Assembly (NCBI GenBank): GCA_004356305.1
Contig: SMXJ01000038.1
Location: 1-6,137 of the forward strand
Direction: 5' to 3'
Length of the DNA stretch: 6,137 bases
DNA from: Bacteroidota bacterium
GTDB taxonomy: Bacteria; Bacteroidota; Bacteroidia; Flavobacteriales; Flavobacteriaceae
Part shown: one piece after another, positions 1 to 6,137 of the stretch
Layout: each line of letters begins with the position of its first letter
Position numbering within the stretch: position 1 is the first letter of the stretch
Notes under the pieces: generated by a model
Seen by the model: only the letters and a program-made list of their open reading frames with translations
Databases searched by the model: none
Told to the model about the DNA's origin: nothing
Made by a program: the position numbers and the translations under genes

Positions 1-1079
1 AGAAATGAGCCACCACGTATGGCCTTCTTTTTTTCCAAATTATTATAGACTTCAAAGGATTCGTCGGGGCCTTTCGGATTATCGGCTACTCCTCCTGCTT
101 TATTAAGCTCAAAATAATATTTGCCACTGTACCAATCGTTGGTCCATTCCCAGACATTGCCAGCCATATCATAAAGGCCATATCCATTGGCCGGGAATGA
201 TTTGACAGGAGCTGTGCGATCAAAACCGTCCGCTACCGTATTTGTATATGGAAATTCACCTTGTAAATGATTTGCGAAATGCTGGCCTTGTTCCGTTTTC
301 TCATTTCCCCAAGGATACATTTTATTTTTTTTGCCTCCTCGCATGGCATATTCCCATTCGGCTTCCGTTGGCAATCGTTTACCGCGCCATTTTGCGTAGG
401 CCAGGGCATCGTACCAACTAATATGTATTACAGGATGATTCTCTTTGCCTTTTATTGAACTTCCCGGGCCATTTGGTTGTCTCCAATTCACGTCTCTTTC
501 AAACGTCCACCAATTGTTGAGGTTTTCTTTTGAGGCTCCCTTTGGCGCATAATTAAATATTAAGGAGGAGGGCAATAAATTTTCCCCTGGGGGCTTGGGT
601 GTCCCCGCCGGCAATTGCTTTTTCAATTGCTCCCAATCAACAGGCCTTTCGGCCACAGTAAAGTAGTTCGTGGCAGCTACAAATTCCATAAATTGTGCAT
701 TGGTAACTTCATGCTCGTCCATCCAAAAATCATTTACTTTTACTTTATGCTTCGGTAATTCATCGCCTTGTGGAAGTGCTGTTTCTGGCATGGAGTCAAA
801 TCCTTCGGGGGTATCTCCTCCCATATCGAACTCTCCGCCGGGTATTCTTACCATATCCGAAAAGTCCTTTGCCTCTTCTTCACTTTCCTTCACTTGATAG
901 ACAACGACCAATAGTTTGGCATCCAGATCCTTTTCTCCTATTATCGATGGTTTTATGACAGAATTACTGGCTGTGGTGTTGTCTTCACTCGAAATGTTCC
1001 GTTGCGGTTTGTCGGTTTCTTGCTTGCAAGACGCCATTAAAAAAAGCCAGAGAAAGGTCAATAAAAGTTTGGAAGGCAT
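1..1079 (-). CDS. Lipoprotein with SUMF1/FGE-type sulfatase-modifying domain (C-terminus cut by window edge)
   Basis: An open frame runs from an ATG at 1079 to the window edge, giving 359 full codons plus CT, which must encode Leu360. Residues 5-17 form a short hydrophobic signal ending in LMAS-Cys18, a lipobox-like type II signal. A polar, acidic linker (about 19-74) precedes an FGE-sulfatase domain from about residue 76. Visible family blocks are MVRIPGGEFDMGG (76-88), WMDEHEVTNAQF (119-130), RLPTEAEWEYAMRGG (235-249), PWGNE (256-260), GQHFAN (265-270), QGEFPYTNT (273-281), NGYGLYDMAGNVWEWTNDW (298-316) and RGGSF (355-359). From memory of human SUMF1, Asn270 and Asp284 match its calcium ligands Asn259 and Asp273. 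True FGEs oxidise a sulfatase Cys or Ser-context Cys to formylglycine; their first active-site Cys lies two residues after GGS-x, here residue 361, just outside the window. Activity is therefore unproven. The nearest alternative is a non-catalytic relative such as the gliding lipoproteins GldJ/GldK, but the match to classical FGE is closer. The start is chosen because it gives a complete lipoprotein signal; no clear ribosome site precedes it. The gene begins 49 nt after the previous gene ends. Confidence 0.9.
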   Translation of the reverse strand, partial: MPSKLLLTFLWLFLMASCKQETDKPQRNISSEDNTTASNSVIKPSIIGEKDLDAKLLVVVYQVKESEEEAKDFSDMVRIPGGEFDMGGDTPEGFDSMPETALPQGDELPKHKVKVNDFWMDEHEVTNAQFMEFVAATNYFTVAERPVDWEQLKKQLPAGTPKPPGENLLPSSLIFNYAPKGASKENLNNWWTFERDVNWRQPNGPGSSIKGKENHPVIHISWYDALAYAKWRGKRLPTEAEWEYAMRGGKKNKMYPWGNEKTEQGQHFANHLQGEFPYTNTVADGFDRTAPVKSFPANGYGLYDMAGNVWEWTNDWYSGKYYFELNKAGGVADNPKGPDESFEVYNNLEKKKAIRGGSF

Positions 1080-1128
1080 GTTCAATTTTTTGGAAATAAG
1101 AAAGATATTAAAATTTAATGAATTACGA

Positions 1129-1797
1129 TTATTTAAGGCTGTTGGCGATTTTATTAGCATAGGCCTTAGCTATTTGAGAGACATTTTCCGGATCTTCGAT
1201 ACTGGAAGTCACCACCGCGATCAATTGTTTGTCTTCCGGTTCATCCAGGTTATAGACAAGCGTCTCCAGAACATAGGTGATGGATTCCTGGGTAGTAATG
1301 GTTTCAGGCACATAGTTGCCCCCATAGTTCATATAGGTGTTAGGGTGGGCGTAATAGCCATAAAAACCGGAATAATACATAGGATAATATCCGGCATAAG
1401 TTGCCCCTGCATAATAGCCGCCTTCTTTTTTACGATGTACGATGAGTTTTTTATCTTTGATCACACTTATGACCACCCCATTGAATCCTGCTTCAAGTAA
1501 CATATTCTTCACTTCCTTTATTTCCTCTTCTGAATATTTTTTATTGGGTTCCAGCTTGGGAATACGCAGATAACTTTCGGTGGCTTGTATCCCTCTTTTT
1601 CTCAACTTATTGGCGATCTCAGTTTCAAAGGCAACACGTACCTCGTGATTATTGGTGCGTGCAATGACAAGGGTATTCTTCGTTTTAATCGTAGCTGCGT
1701 TATCCGCCTTCCAGGAATTCAATACTTTGACACTCGAACAGCCTGACAGTATAAAAATACTCGAAAGGGTTAAGAGGAAATAGATCTTATTTTTCAT
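1129..1797 (-). CDS. Hypothetical lipoprotein with Tyr/Gly-rich segment, possibly DUF4136-like
   Basis: This is a complete 222-residue frame from ATG 1797 to TAA. Residues 1-20 are a clear lipoprotein signal: Lys2 and Lys4, a hydrophobic stretch, then ILSG-Cys20, followed by SSVKV. With no acidic residues just after the Cys, there is no sign of the surface-export signal used by some Bacteroidota, so a periplasm-facing anchor is the simplest guess. Residues 21-120 look like an alternating alpha/beta domain (SVKVLNSWK, NTLVIARTNN, an ETEIANKLRKRGIQA helix, FNGVVISVI). Residues 126-162 are strikingly rich in Tyr (13 of 37) and Gly. A last part (about 163-222) has strand-like TYVLETLVYNL and a C-terminal helix, IAKAYANKIANSLK. 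The fold order resembles small envelope lipoproteins of the DUF4136 type, but I cannot confirm the family and assign no function. It starts 69 nt after the channel gene ends and precedes the FGE-like gene by 49 nt. No Shine-Dalgarno is seen before the ATG, as is common in Bacteroidota. Confidence 0.85.
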   Translation of the reverse strand: MKNKIYFLLTLSSIFILSGCSSVKVLNSWKADNAATIKTKNTLVIARTNNHEVRVAFETEIANKLRKRGIQATESYLRIPKLEPNKKYSEEEIKEVKNMLLEAGFNGVVISVIKDKKLIVHRKKEGGYYAGATYAGYYPMYYSGFYGYYAHPNTYMNYGGNYVPETITTQESITYVLETLVYNLDEPEDKQLIAVVTSSIEDPENVSQIAKAYANKIANSLK

Positions 1798-1866
1798 AGG
1801 AATAATTTTTTATTTATTGTTATTGATTTTAAAGGAATTATGCGAATATACTTTATTAAGGCTAGA

Positions 1867-2538
1867 TTATAGACCGTTCTGCTCTTGACTTCGTATGTAT
1901 TTCGCCACTACTACGACTGTTATAATTACCAAATAGAATTGACCGATCAGGCCAATTAGGATGGTTGCTTTTTTCGCCAATAGGGATAGCGGGAAAACAT
2001 CACCATAACCAATGGTCATCAATGTAATATAACTGAAGTACATCAAATTTCCGGTATCGGCCACCCAGTGTGTTGTATCGGTAATTCCTGAAAACGATCC
2101 GGGAGACATCATTTCTATACTGATGAATAGAAATGTTCCGATCAATCCCAGGGAAATATAGCCGCTTATAAGCCCTAAGATCACAGTCTTATTCACGATT
2201 TTTGCATGCAAGACTTGCCTGATGATCTCTAAAGTAACAATGATAAAAAAGGGAAATAGAATTCCCATTTTTAAGAGGTCATTTACTTTGGCGTCCCCCA
2301 CTTTAAAATAGGTAAGTAGTAAAACAACCGTGAGCAACAAAATTGAAATTGTAAATAACCAGAAGAGGAATTTACGCTTGGAAATGAATACAATACCGGC
2401 TAAAAGATTTGATAGAAAAAGTAAGGGTAAGATAAGCCTATCAAATAATGCAATGGGGATGATGAGAGATCCAAATAAGATCGCCAATTGGGTAAACAAG
2501 AACAACTCAAAACGATAAGGATACAATTTCTTTATCAT
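1867..2538 (-). CDS. Six-helix potassium-channel-family membrane protein with TIGYGD filter
   Basis: This is a 223-residue inner-membrane protein when started at ATG 2538; a GTG at 2544 would add two residues. Hydrophobic segments lie at about residues 9-32, 34-52, 57-78, 91-106, 116-141 and 191-213. Between the last two is a re-entrant pore region ending in MTIGYGDVFP, with the filter T175-I-G-Y-G-D180. TxGYGD is the signature of potassium-selective pores, so this is an ion-channel-family (Pfam Ion_trans_2-like) protein, probably acting as a tetramer. The helix in the S4 position lacks the regular arginines of a voltage sensor. The protein ends about ten residues after the last helix, with no RCK/TrkA nucleotide-binding domain, so its gating is unknown. 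The gene starts 6 nt after (or, from GTG, directly at) the stop of the RND permease gene, which implies one transcript and probable translational coupling. The ATG is preferred because an AGGTGA stretch lies just upstream of it. A role linked to the pump, for example balancing charge or membrane potential, is inference only. Confidence 0.9.
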   Translation of the reverse strand: MIKKLYPYRFELFLFTQLAILFGSLIIPIALFDRLILPLLFLSNLLAGIVFISKRKFLFWLFTISILLLTVVLLLTYFKVGDAKVNDLLKMGILFPFFIIVTLEIIRQVLHAKIVNKTVILGLISGYISLGLIGTFLFISIEMMSPGSFSGITDTTHWVADTGNLMYFSYITLMTIGYGDVFPLSLLAKKATILIGLIGQFYLVIITVVVVAKYIRSQEQNGL

Positions 2539-2540
2539 GC

Positions 2541-2546
2541 TCACCT
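2541..2546 (-). promoter_or_regulatory. Possible ribosome binding site for the channel gene
   Basis: AGGTGA on the minus strand overlaps the TAG stop of the permease gene and ends 2 nt before ATG 2538. It partly matches the Shine-Dalgarno core. The spacing is short, so it is only weak support for choosing this ATG over the GTG at 2544. Its placement fits re-initiation by ribosomes that finish the permease. Confidence 0.3.
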
Positions 2547-5500
2547 AGTCTAATAATTCATTATTGAATTTATACCCTTTATAATCCACCTTATATAGTA
2601 CGCTGTAAAAGGACGGGATAAAGAGCAGTGTGACGATAGTCCCGAACAACAGTCCTACCATGATGGTCACTGCCATAGGCTCCCACATTTCACCGCCACC
2701 CAGATAGAGTGGGACCAGTCCTAATACCGTTGTAAAGGTTGCCAAAATAATGGGCCGGAATCGCTGCAAACAAGCGACTATTATAGCGTCCTGTGGTTTT
2801 CGTTTCACTTCATTTTCTTCAATCTCGATCCTGTCCACCAGTACGATAGCGTTATTGATCACTATCCCAGCAAGGGAGATCACTCCTAAGAAGGCCATAA
2901 AGCCAAAGGGAACTCCAAAAATGAACAATCCCAAAACCATACCGATCACTCCCAACGGGATGGTACATAAAACCATGAACATTTTCCTGAGGGAATTGAA
3001 TTGAATGATCAAAAGCATTATGATAATGAAGCCCGACAGTGGTAAATAGCCGATCACCGCACCCATATTTTCTGCTGTATTTTCGGCATCACCTCCCAAT
3101 TTGTAGGTGTAACTGTCTCCCCATTCGATCTTCTGTTCGTCCAGCCATGGAGTGAGTGCTTTGACCACTTCTGAAGCGTTCCCTTCCGCGGTGAGTTCAC
3201 AGGATACTATGATGGTTTTGGTAATGTCCAATCGTTTTATCTTGGCATACTGCCATTGTGGAATAATACGCGCTACTTGAAGTAATGGCACACTTTTACC
3301 GCTGCTTTGGGAAAATACATTAAGGGTTTCTAAGGAGGCAAGTGATTGTTCCTTCCCCTGATCCCCTTGCATTACTATAGGAATGGATTTGTCATCTTCC
3401 CGATATTCACCGGCCTTAAACCCATCTAACACCGTTTGCAACGACAAAGCAATATCCTGGTTTGTAATTCCTGTGATCTGAGCTTGGGTTTGATCTATAT
3501 CGATCACAAATTTTTTGCTCTTTGGACCCCAGTCATCCTTTACGTTCTTAGTGTTAGGCAGGGCTGTCAAACGATGTTTAATAGAGGTCGCTATCTTGGT
3601 CAACTTATCAGGGTCGTTTCCAGAAACTTTGATTTCCACAGGCGTACCACCCCCACCTGACGCGAGAGTGCCCACTTTAATGTCGGCGTTAGGGAAATTA
3701 TTGAAGCAGTAGCTGTCCAATTGTTCGATCATCCGGTTATTCACCAAAAAGGAAGAAGTATTCACTAAAATATGAGCGTAATTTGAGTTCGGTTCATCGG
3801 CGGAATACCCCAGATCGTAGGAGGAGGGGCCTTCTCCAATAAAAGCCGAATAGTTCAAAATCCCATCCAAACGCACCTCATTGACCTTTAAGCTGTCGTC
3901 CATAAATTGTGCGATAGCAGCTACGGTTTTCTCGGTGGTCTCAATTTTATTTCCTTCCGGCAAATTAATATCGATGGTTATCAGGTTTCGGTCACTGTCT
4001 GCGAAGAACACAAATGGCAGTTTCCCAAATCCCCATAGAGAAATAATCAAGAGGCCCAGTATACCGAAAAGAACCAGCCTCTTGTAGGCCAAAGCGATCA
4101 ATATGAGGTCCTTATATTTCAACTTTAGGTAGTATATGATCCTGTCTACAAAACTCATTTTTTCACCGCCCTCTTTTTTCTTAACCTTGAAAAAGTAAAC
4201 ACAAAAAAGTGTGACGATGCTTAGCGACAATATCCATGAAGAGATCAAAGCTATGGTGATCACTACAAATAAGGGCCCCATAATATCTCCCATGGTAGAT
4301 TCGGCCAAGTAAAAAGACAAGAATGCAGCCGAGGTAGTGAGTGTTGATATCAACAAGGGGGTAAATAACTCGGAACAGGAATCGATGGCTGCCTTTGTCG
4401 CCGTATCCCCTCCTTCCATTTTAACAATAATCGATTCGGCCACCACTATCCCATTGTCTACCATCATTCCTAAGGCCATGATAAGTGCAGCCAGGGTGAT
4501 CTGATTGAGTCCAAGATCCATCAGTCCCATAACCATCAATGTCGTAATAGTAACTATTGGGATCAAACTGGCAATAACCAAACCTGTGCGGAAACCAAGG
4601 AAAAATAACATCACCGCCAAAACAATTGCAATGGCCTGTATCAAGTTGCTCATAAAAGCACTGATCTTATCATTGATATAGGTGTCGATAGACGCAATTC
4701 GCTTCAGTTCCACCCCCACCGGCAGTTTCTCACTCCAACGATCCAATAACAAGTCAATATCGATACCCAACTTGGTAACGCTGGCGCCTTCTATTAGGGA
4801 GACATGTAATGAAATGGCTTCTTGACCGTTAATTCTAACGATCTGTTTTTTGGGGTCGATATATCCCTTCCTAACTTCCGTTATGTCTTTCAGAGCCAAC
4901 ACCTGTCCTTCATCACCTACCGGAACAAGCATTTCTTCAATGTCTTTTATGGAATTGAAGTTGCCTGTTGGCTCCAGGACGATACGCTCGTCTTCTACAT
5001 TGATCTCGCCACCGGAATTCAAAATATTGGTATTGCTAATCAGACCCTGAAGTTTGCGGGAAGTTAGGCCATAGGTTTTAAGTTTCGCATTGTCGAACTC
5101 TATAAACACACGTTCCTCCTGTGCTCCGTTGATCTCGACTTTTGCTGCATCGTGGAGTTTAATAAGATCATCCCTAATGTCATCGGCATAATCTTTTAGT
5201 TCAACATAACTAAAACCATCACCGGTTAAGCCCAGGGCAATTCCGAAAACCTCTCCAATACCGTCGTCATCCAACACCGGATCTACGTTCTCAGGAAGAT
5301 CGGAGATCATATCCAGTTTCCTTCTTAGACGGTCCCATACCGCTTGCAAGTCTCCCGGAGCGGTTTCCATTTTTAGTTCCACCGTTACTACAGATAAGCC
5401 GGAGCGCGAAGTGCTCGAAACCTCTTTAAGTTCAGGAAGTTCCTGAGCTACTTTTTCAATTTTGTCGGTAACCAATTCTTCCACCCGTTTTGGACTGGCT

Positions 5501-5658
5501 CCCGGAAATGAGCTTACAACGGTCGCAATACGAACCGTATATGGTGGCATACTATCCCTGGAAAGAGATGGGTATAAAACAAGCCCTAACACAAGTATAA
5601 CTGTCAAAATACTCAGGGAAACACGATTCCGGTTGATGGAAAATTGTGTAAGATTCAT
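2545..5658 (-). CDS. RND-superfamily efflux permease (AcrB/HAE-like inner-membrane transporter)
   Basis: This is a complete 1037-residue protein, the normal length for an AcrB/AcrD/AcrF-family (Pfam ACR_tran) pump. It has the duplicated RND layout: TM1 (about 13-31), a large periplasmic porter/docking loop (32-333), TM2-TM6 (about 336-490), a cytoplasmic linker rich in Lys (491-520), TM7 (about 525-545), a second periplasmic loop (546-866) and TM8-TM12 (about 868-1020). Family landmarks are FPGASPKRVEELVTDKIE (51-68), GMMVDNGIVVAESI in TM4 (397-410), GIVINNAIVLVD in TM10 (931-942) and RFRPIILATFTTVLGLVPL (966-984). It should use the proton gradient to drive substrate from the periplasm or membrane out through an adaptor and outer-membrane channel. 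The TM4 pair is Asp401-Asn402 rather than the Asp-Asp of AcrB, and the AcrB Lys940 position is Asn935. The metal-efflux (CusA-like) TM4 pattern is absent, so a drug, lipid or other organic substrate is more likely than metal, but the substrate cannot be read from sequence. The start ATG 5658 is 12 nt after the adaptor stop and gives the typical short cytoplasmic N-terminus (NLTQFSINRNR). No Shine-Dalgarno is visible. Confidence 0.97.
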   Translation of the reverse strand: MNLTQFSINRNRVSLSILTVILVLGLVLYPSLSRDSMPPYTVRIATVVSSFPGASPKRVEELVTDKIEKVAQELPELKEVSSTSRSGLSVVTVELKMETAPGDLQAVWDRLRRKLDMISDLPENVDPVLDDDGIGEVFGIALGLTGDGFSYVELKDYADDIRDDLIKLHDAAKVEINGAQEERVFIEFDNAKLKTYGLTSRKLQGLISNTNILNSGGEINVEDERIVLEPTGNFNSIKDIEEMLVPVGDEGQVLALKDITEVRKGYIDPKKQIVRINGQEAISLHVSLIEGASVTKLGIDIDLLLDRWSEKLPVGVELKRIASIDTYINDKISAFMSNLIQAIAIVLAVMLFFLGFRTGLVIASLIPIVTITTLMVMGLMDLGLNQITLAALIMALGMMVDNGIVVAESIIVKMEGGDTATKAAIDSCSELFTPLLISTLTTSAAFLSFYLAESTMGDIMGPLFVVITIALISSWILSLSIVTLFCVYFFKVKKKEGGEKMSFVDRIIYYLKLKYKDLILIALAYKRLVLFGILGLLIISLWGFGKLPFVFFADSDRNLITIDINLPEGNKIETTEKTVAAIAQFMDDSLKVNEVRLDGILNYSAFIGEGPSSYDLGYSADEPNSNYAHILVNTSSFLVNNRMIEQLDSYCFNNFPNADIKVGTLASGGGGTPVEIKVSGNDPDKLTKIATSIKHRLTALPNTKNVKDDWGPKSKKFVIDIDQTQAQITGITNQDIALSLQTVLDGFKAGEYREDDKSIPIVMQGDQGKEQSLASLETLNVFSQSSGKSVPLLQVARIIPQWQYAKIKRLDITKTIIVSCELTAEGNASEVVKALTPWLDEQKIEWGDSYTYKLGGDAENTAENMGAVIGYLPLSGFIIIMLLIIQFNSLRKMFMVLCTIPLGVIGMVLGLFIFGVPFGFMAFLGVISLAGIVINNAIVLVDRIEIEENEVKRKPQDAIIVACLQRFRPIILATFTTVLGLVPLYLGGGEMWEPMAVTIMVGLLFGTIVTLLFIPSFYSVLYKVDYKGYKFNNELLD

Positions 5659-5670
5659 AGTTAGTTGGTG

Positions 5671-6137
5671 TTATTGGGTCAATCTTACTTTTTGGTTATC
5701 GAGCAAAGTTTGTAAACCCGCAGTGGCGATCCTTTGTCCATTGGATAATCCTTTTATGACCTCAAAACCTTCAGGTGTGAGGCCTCCCAGTTCCACATAT
5801 TGTTTGACCACTTTGGCTTGATCCCCACCTTCAGATTCAATTAAAAAAACAAAATTACCAACTCCATCTTCACCCACCGCTTTTATCGGGATGATCGGGT
5901 TGTTAGTATTTGAATTCATATTTGGAAATATAAACGTGACGTTGGCCGCCATCCCAGGCCTAATGTCCTTATTGGTATTGTCAATAGATAGCTTTACAGG
6001 ATAGGTAGCCGAACTCCTTTCAGCCACCGGTGAAATTTCGAAAACTCTTCCTTCGATCGTATCGTCTATGGCAGAAAATGAAATTCGAGCTAACATATCC
6101 ATGGTTACTCGATTGATCACACTTTCCGGTAATCCAA
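5671..6137 (-). CDS. Periplasmic adaptor (membrane fusion) subunit of RND efflux pump, C-terminal part
   Basis: Only the last 155 or so residues lie in the window; the frame stays open through the edge at 6137 (GLPESVINRV..., reading inward), so the true start is outside. The GTG at 6120 is an internal Val codon, not a start. The visible part matches the beta-barrel and membrane-proximal domains of HlyD/AcrA-type adaptors: the barrel strands with VFEISPVAERSSATYPVKL, the family hallmark DIRPGMAANVTF, then IPIKAVGEDGVGNFVFLIE, and the closing GLSNGQRIATAGLQTLLDNQ. The N-terminal lipoyl and coiled-coil hairpin domains, and any signal peptide or lipobox, are not visible. The adaptor links the inner-membrane permease to an outer-membrane TolC-like duct and is needed for transport. 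It ends 12 nt before the permease start, so the two are co-transcribed and should be cognate partners. Confidence in the family is high; substrate is unknown. Confidence 0.94.
   Translation of the reverse strand, partial: GLPESVINRVTMDMLARISFSAIDDTIEGRVFEISPVAERSSATYPVKLSIDNTNKDIRPGMAANVTFIFPNMNSNTNNPIIPIKAVGEDGVGNFVFLIESEGGDQAKVVKQYVELGGLTPEGFEVIKGLSNGQRIATAGLQTLLDNQKVRLTQ

Noticed and set aside
1100..1107. TATCTTTC on the minus strand, another -7-like motif, upstream of the FGE-like gene
   Set aside because: One mismatch and no partner -33 element; the spacer is only 49 nt and AT-rich.
1107..1119. AT-only palindrome (ATTAAA-T-TTTAAT on the minus strand) after the small lipoprotein gene, considered as a terminator
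   Set aside because: The stem has no G-C pairs and a one-base loop, so it would not form a stable terminator hairpin; base composition explains it.
916..1500. Long plus-strand open frame (194 codons) opposite the small lipoprotein and the start of the FGE-like gene
   Set aside because: It is antisense to two well-supported genes, crosses their spacer, and its translation shows no recognisable domain. It is a shadow of the coding frames on the other strand.
1843..1850. TATATTCG on the minus strand, close to the Bacteroidota -7 promoter consensus TAnnTTTG, upstream of the small lipoprotein
   Set aside because: One mismatch in an AT-rich spacer and no TTG-type -33 element at a proper distance; chance is a good explanation.
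6118..6120. GTG considered as the start of the adaptor gene
   Set aside because: The same frame is open upstream to the window edge with adaptor-like sequence, and a start here would leave the protein without its lipoyl and hairpin domains.

Overview
The window comes from a moderately AT-rich bacterial genome, most likely a marine or soil member of the Bacteroidota, probably a flavobacterium. This is an inference. It rests on the protein types (short lipoproteins with a hydrophobic-S-[GS]-C lipobox, an RND pump of a type common in that phylum, and a lipoprotein sulfatase-maturation-like enzyme), AT-rich spacers, and mostly absent Shine-Dalgarno sequences. No rRNA, tRNA or housekeeping marker is present to prove it.

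All five genes lie on the minus strand, so transcription runs from high to low coordinates. In that order they are: (1) 6137-5671, the C-terminal part of a periplasmic adaptor (membrane fusion) protein, cut by the window edge; (2) 5658-2545, a complete 1037-residue RND efflux permease; (3) 2538-1867, a six-helix membrane protein with a TIGYGD potassium-channel selectivity filter; (4) 1797-1129, a small lipoprotein with a Tyr/Gly-rich segment and no confident function; (5) 1079-1, a lipoprotein with a SUMF1-type formylglycine-generating-enzyme (FGE) domain. The last gene is cut by the window edge just before the position where the first catalytic cysteine is expected.

Genes 1-3 are very tightly packed (12-nt gap, then 0-6 nt) and almost certainly form one operon. 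The adaptor and permease would form two parts of a tripartite efflux pump; an outer-membrane TolC-type factor is not in the window and may lie upstream. The potassium-channel-like protein directly follows the pump and may be translationally coupled to it. Genes 4 and 5 follow after spacers of 69 and 49 nt and could be read-through members or have their own promoters; no convincing promoter or terminator is visible in either spacer.

No tRNA, rRNA, CRISPR, insertion sequence or long repeat was seen. The window is almost fully coding and no gene-free stretch exceeds 70 bases. The points most worth a second look are the exported, lipid-anchored FGE-like enzyme with near-canonical SUMF1 motifs, the fixed pump-channel arrangement, and the Asp-Asn / Asn-Asn proton-relay variant in the RND pump.
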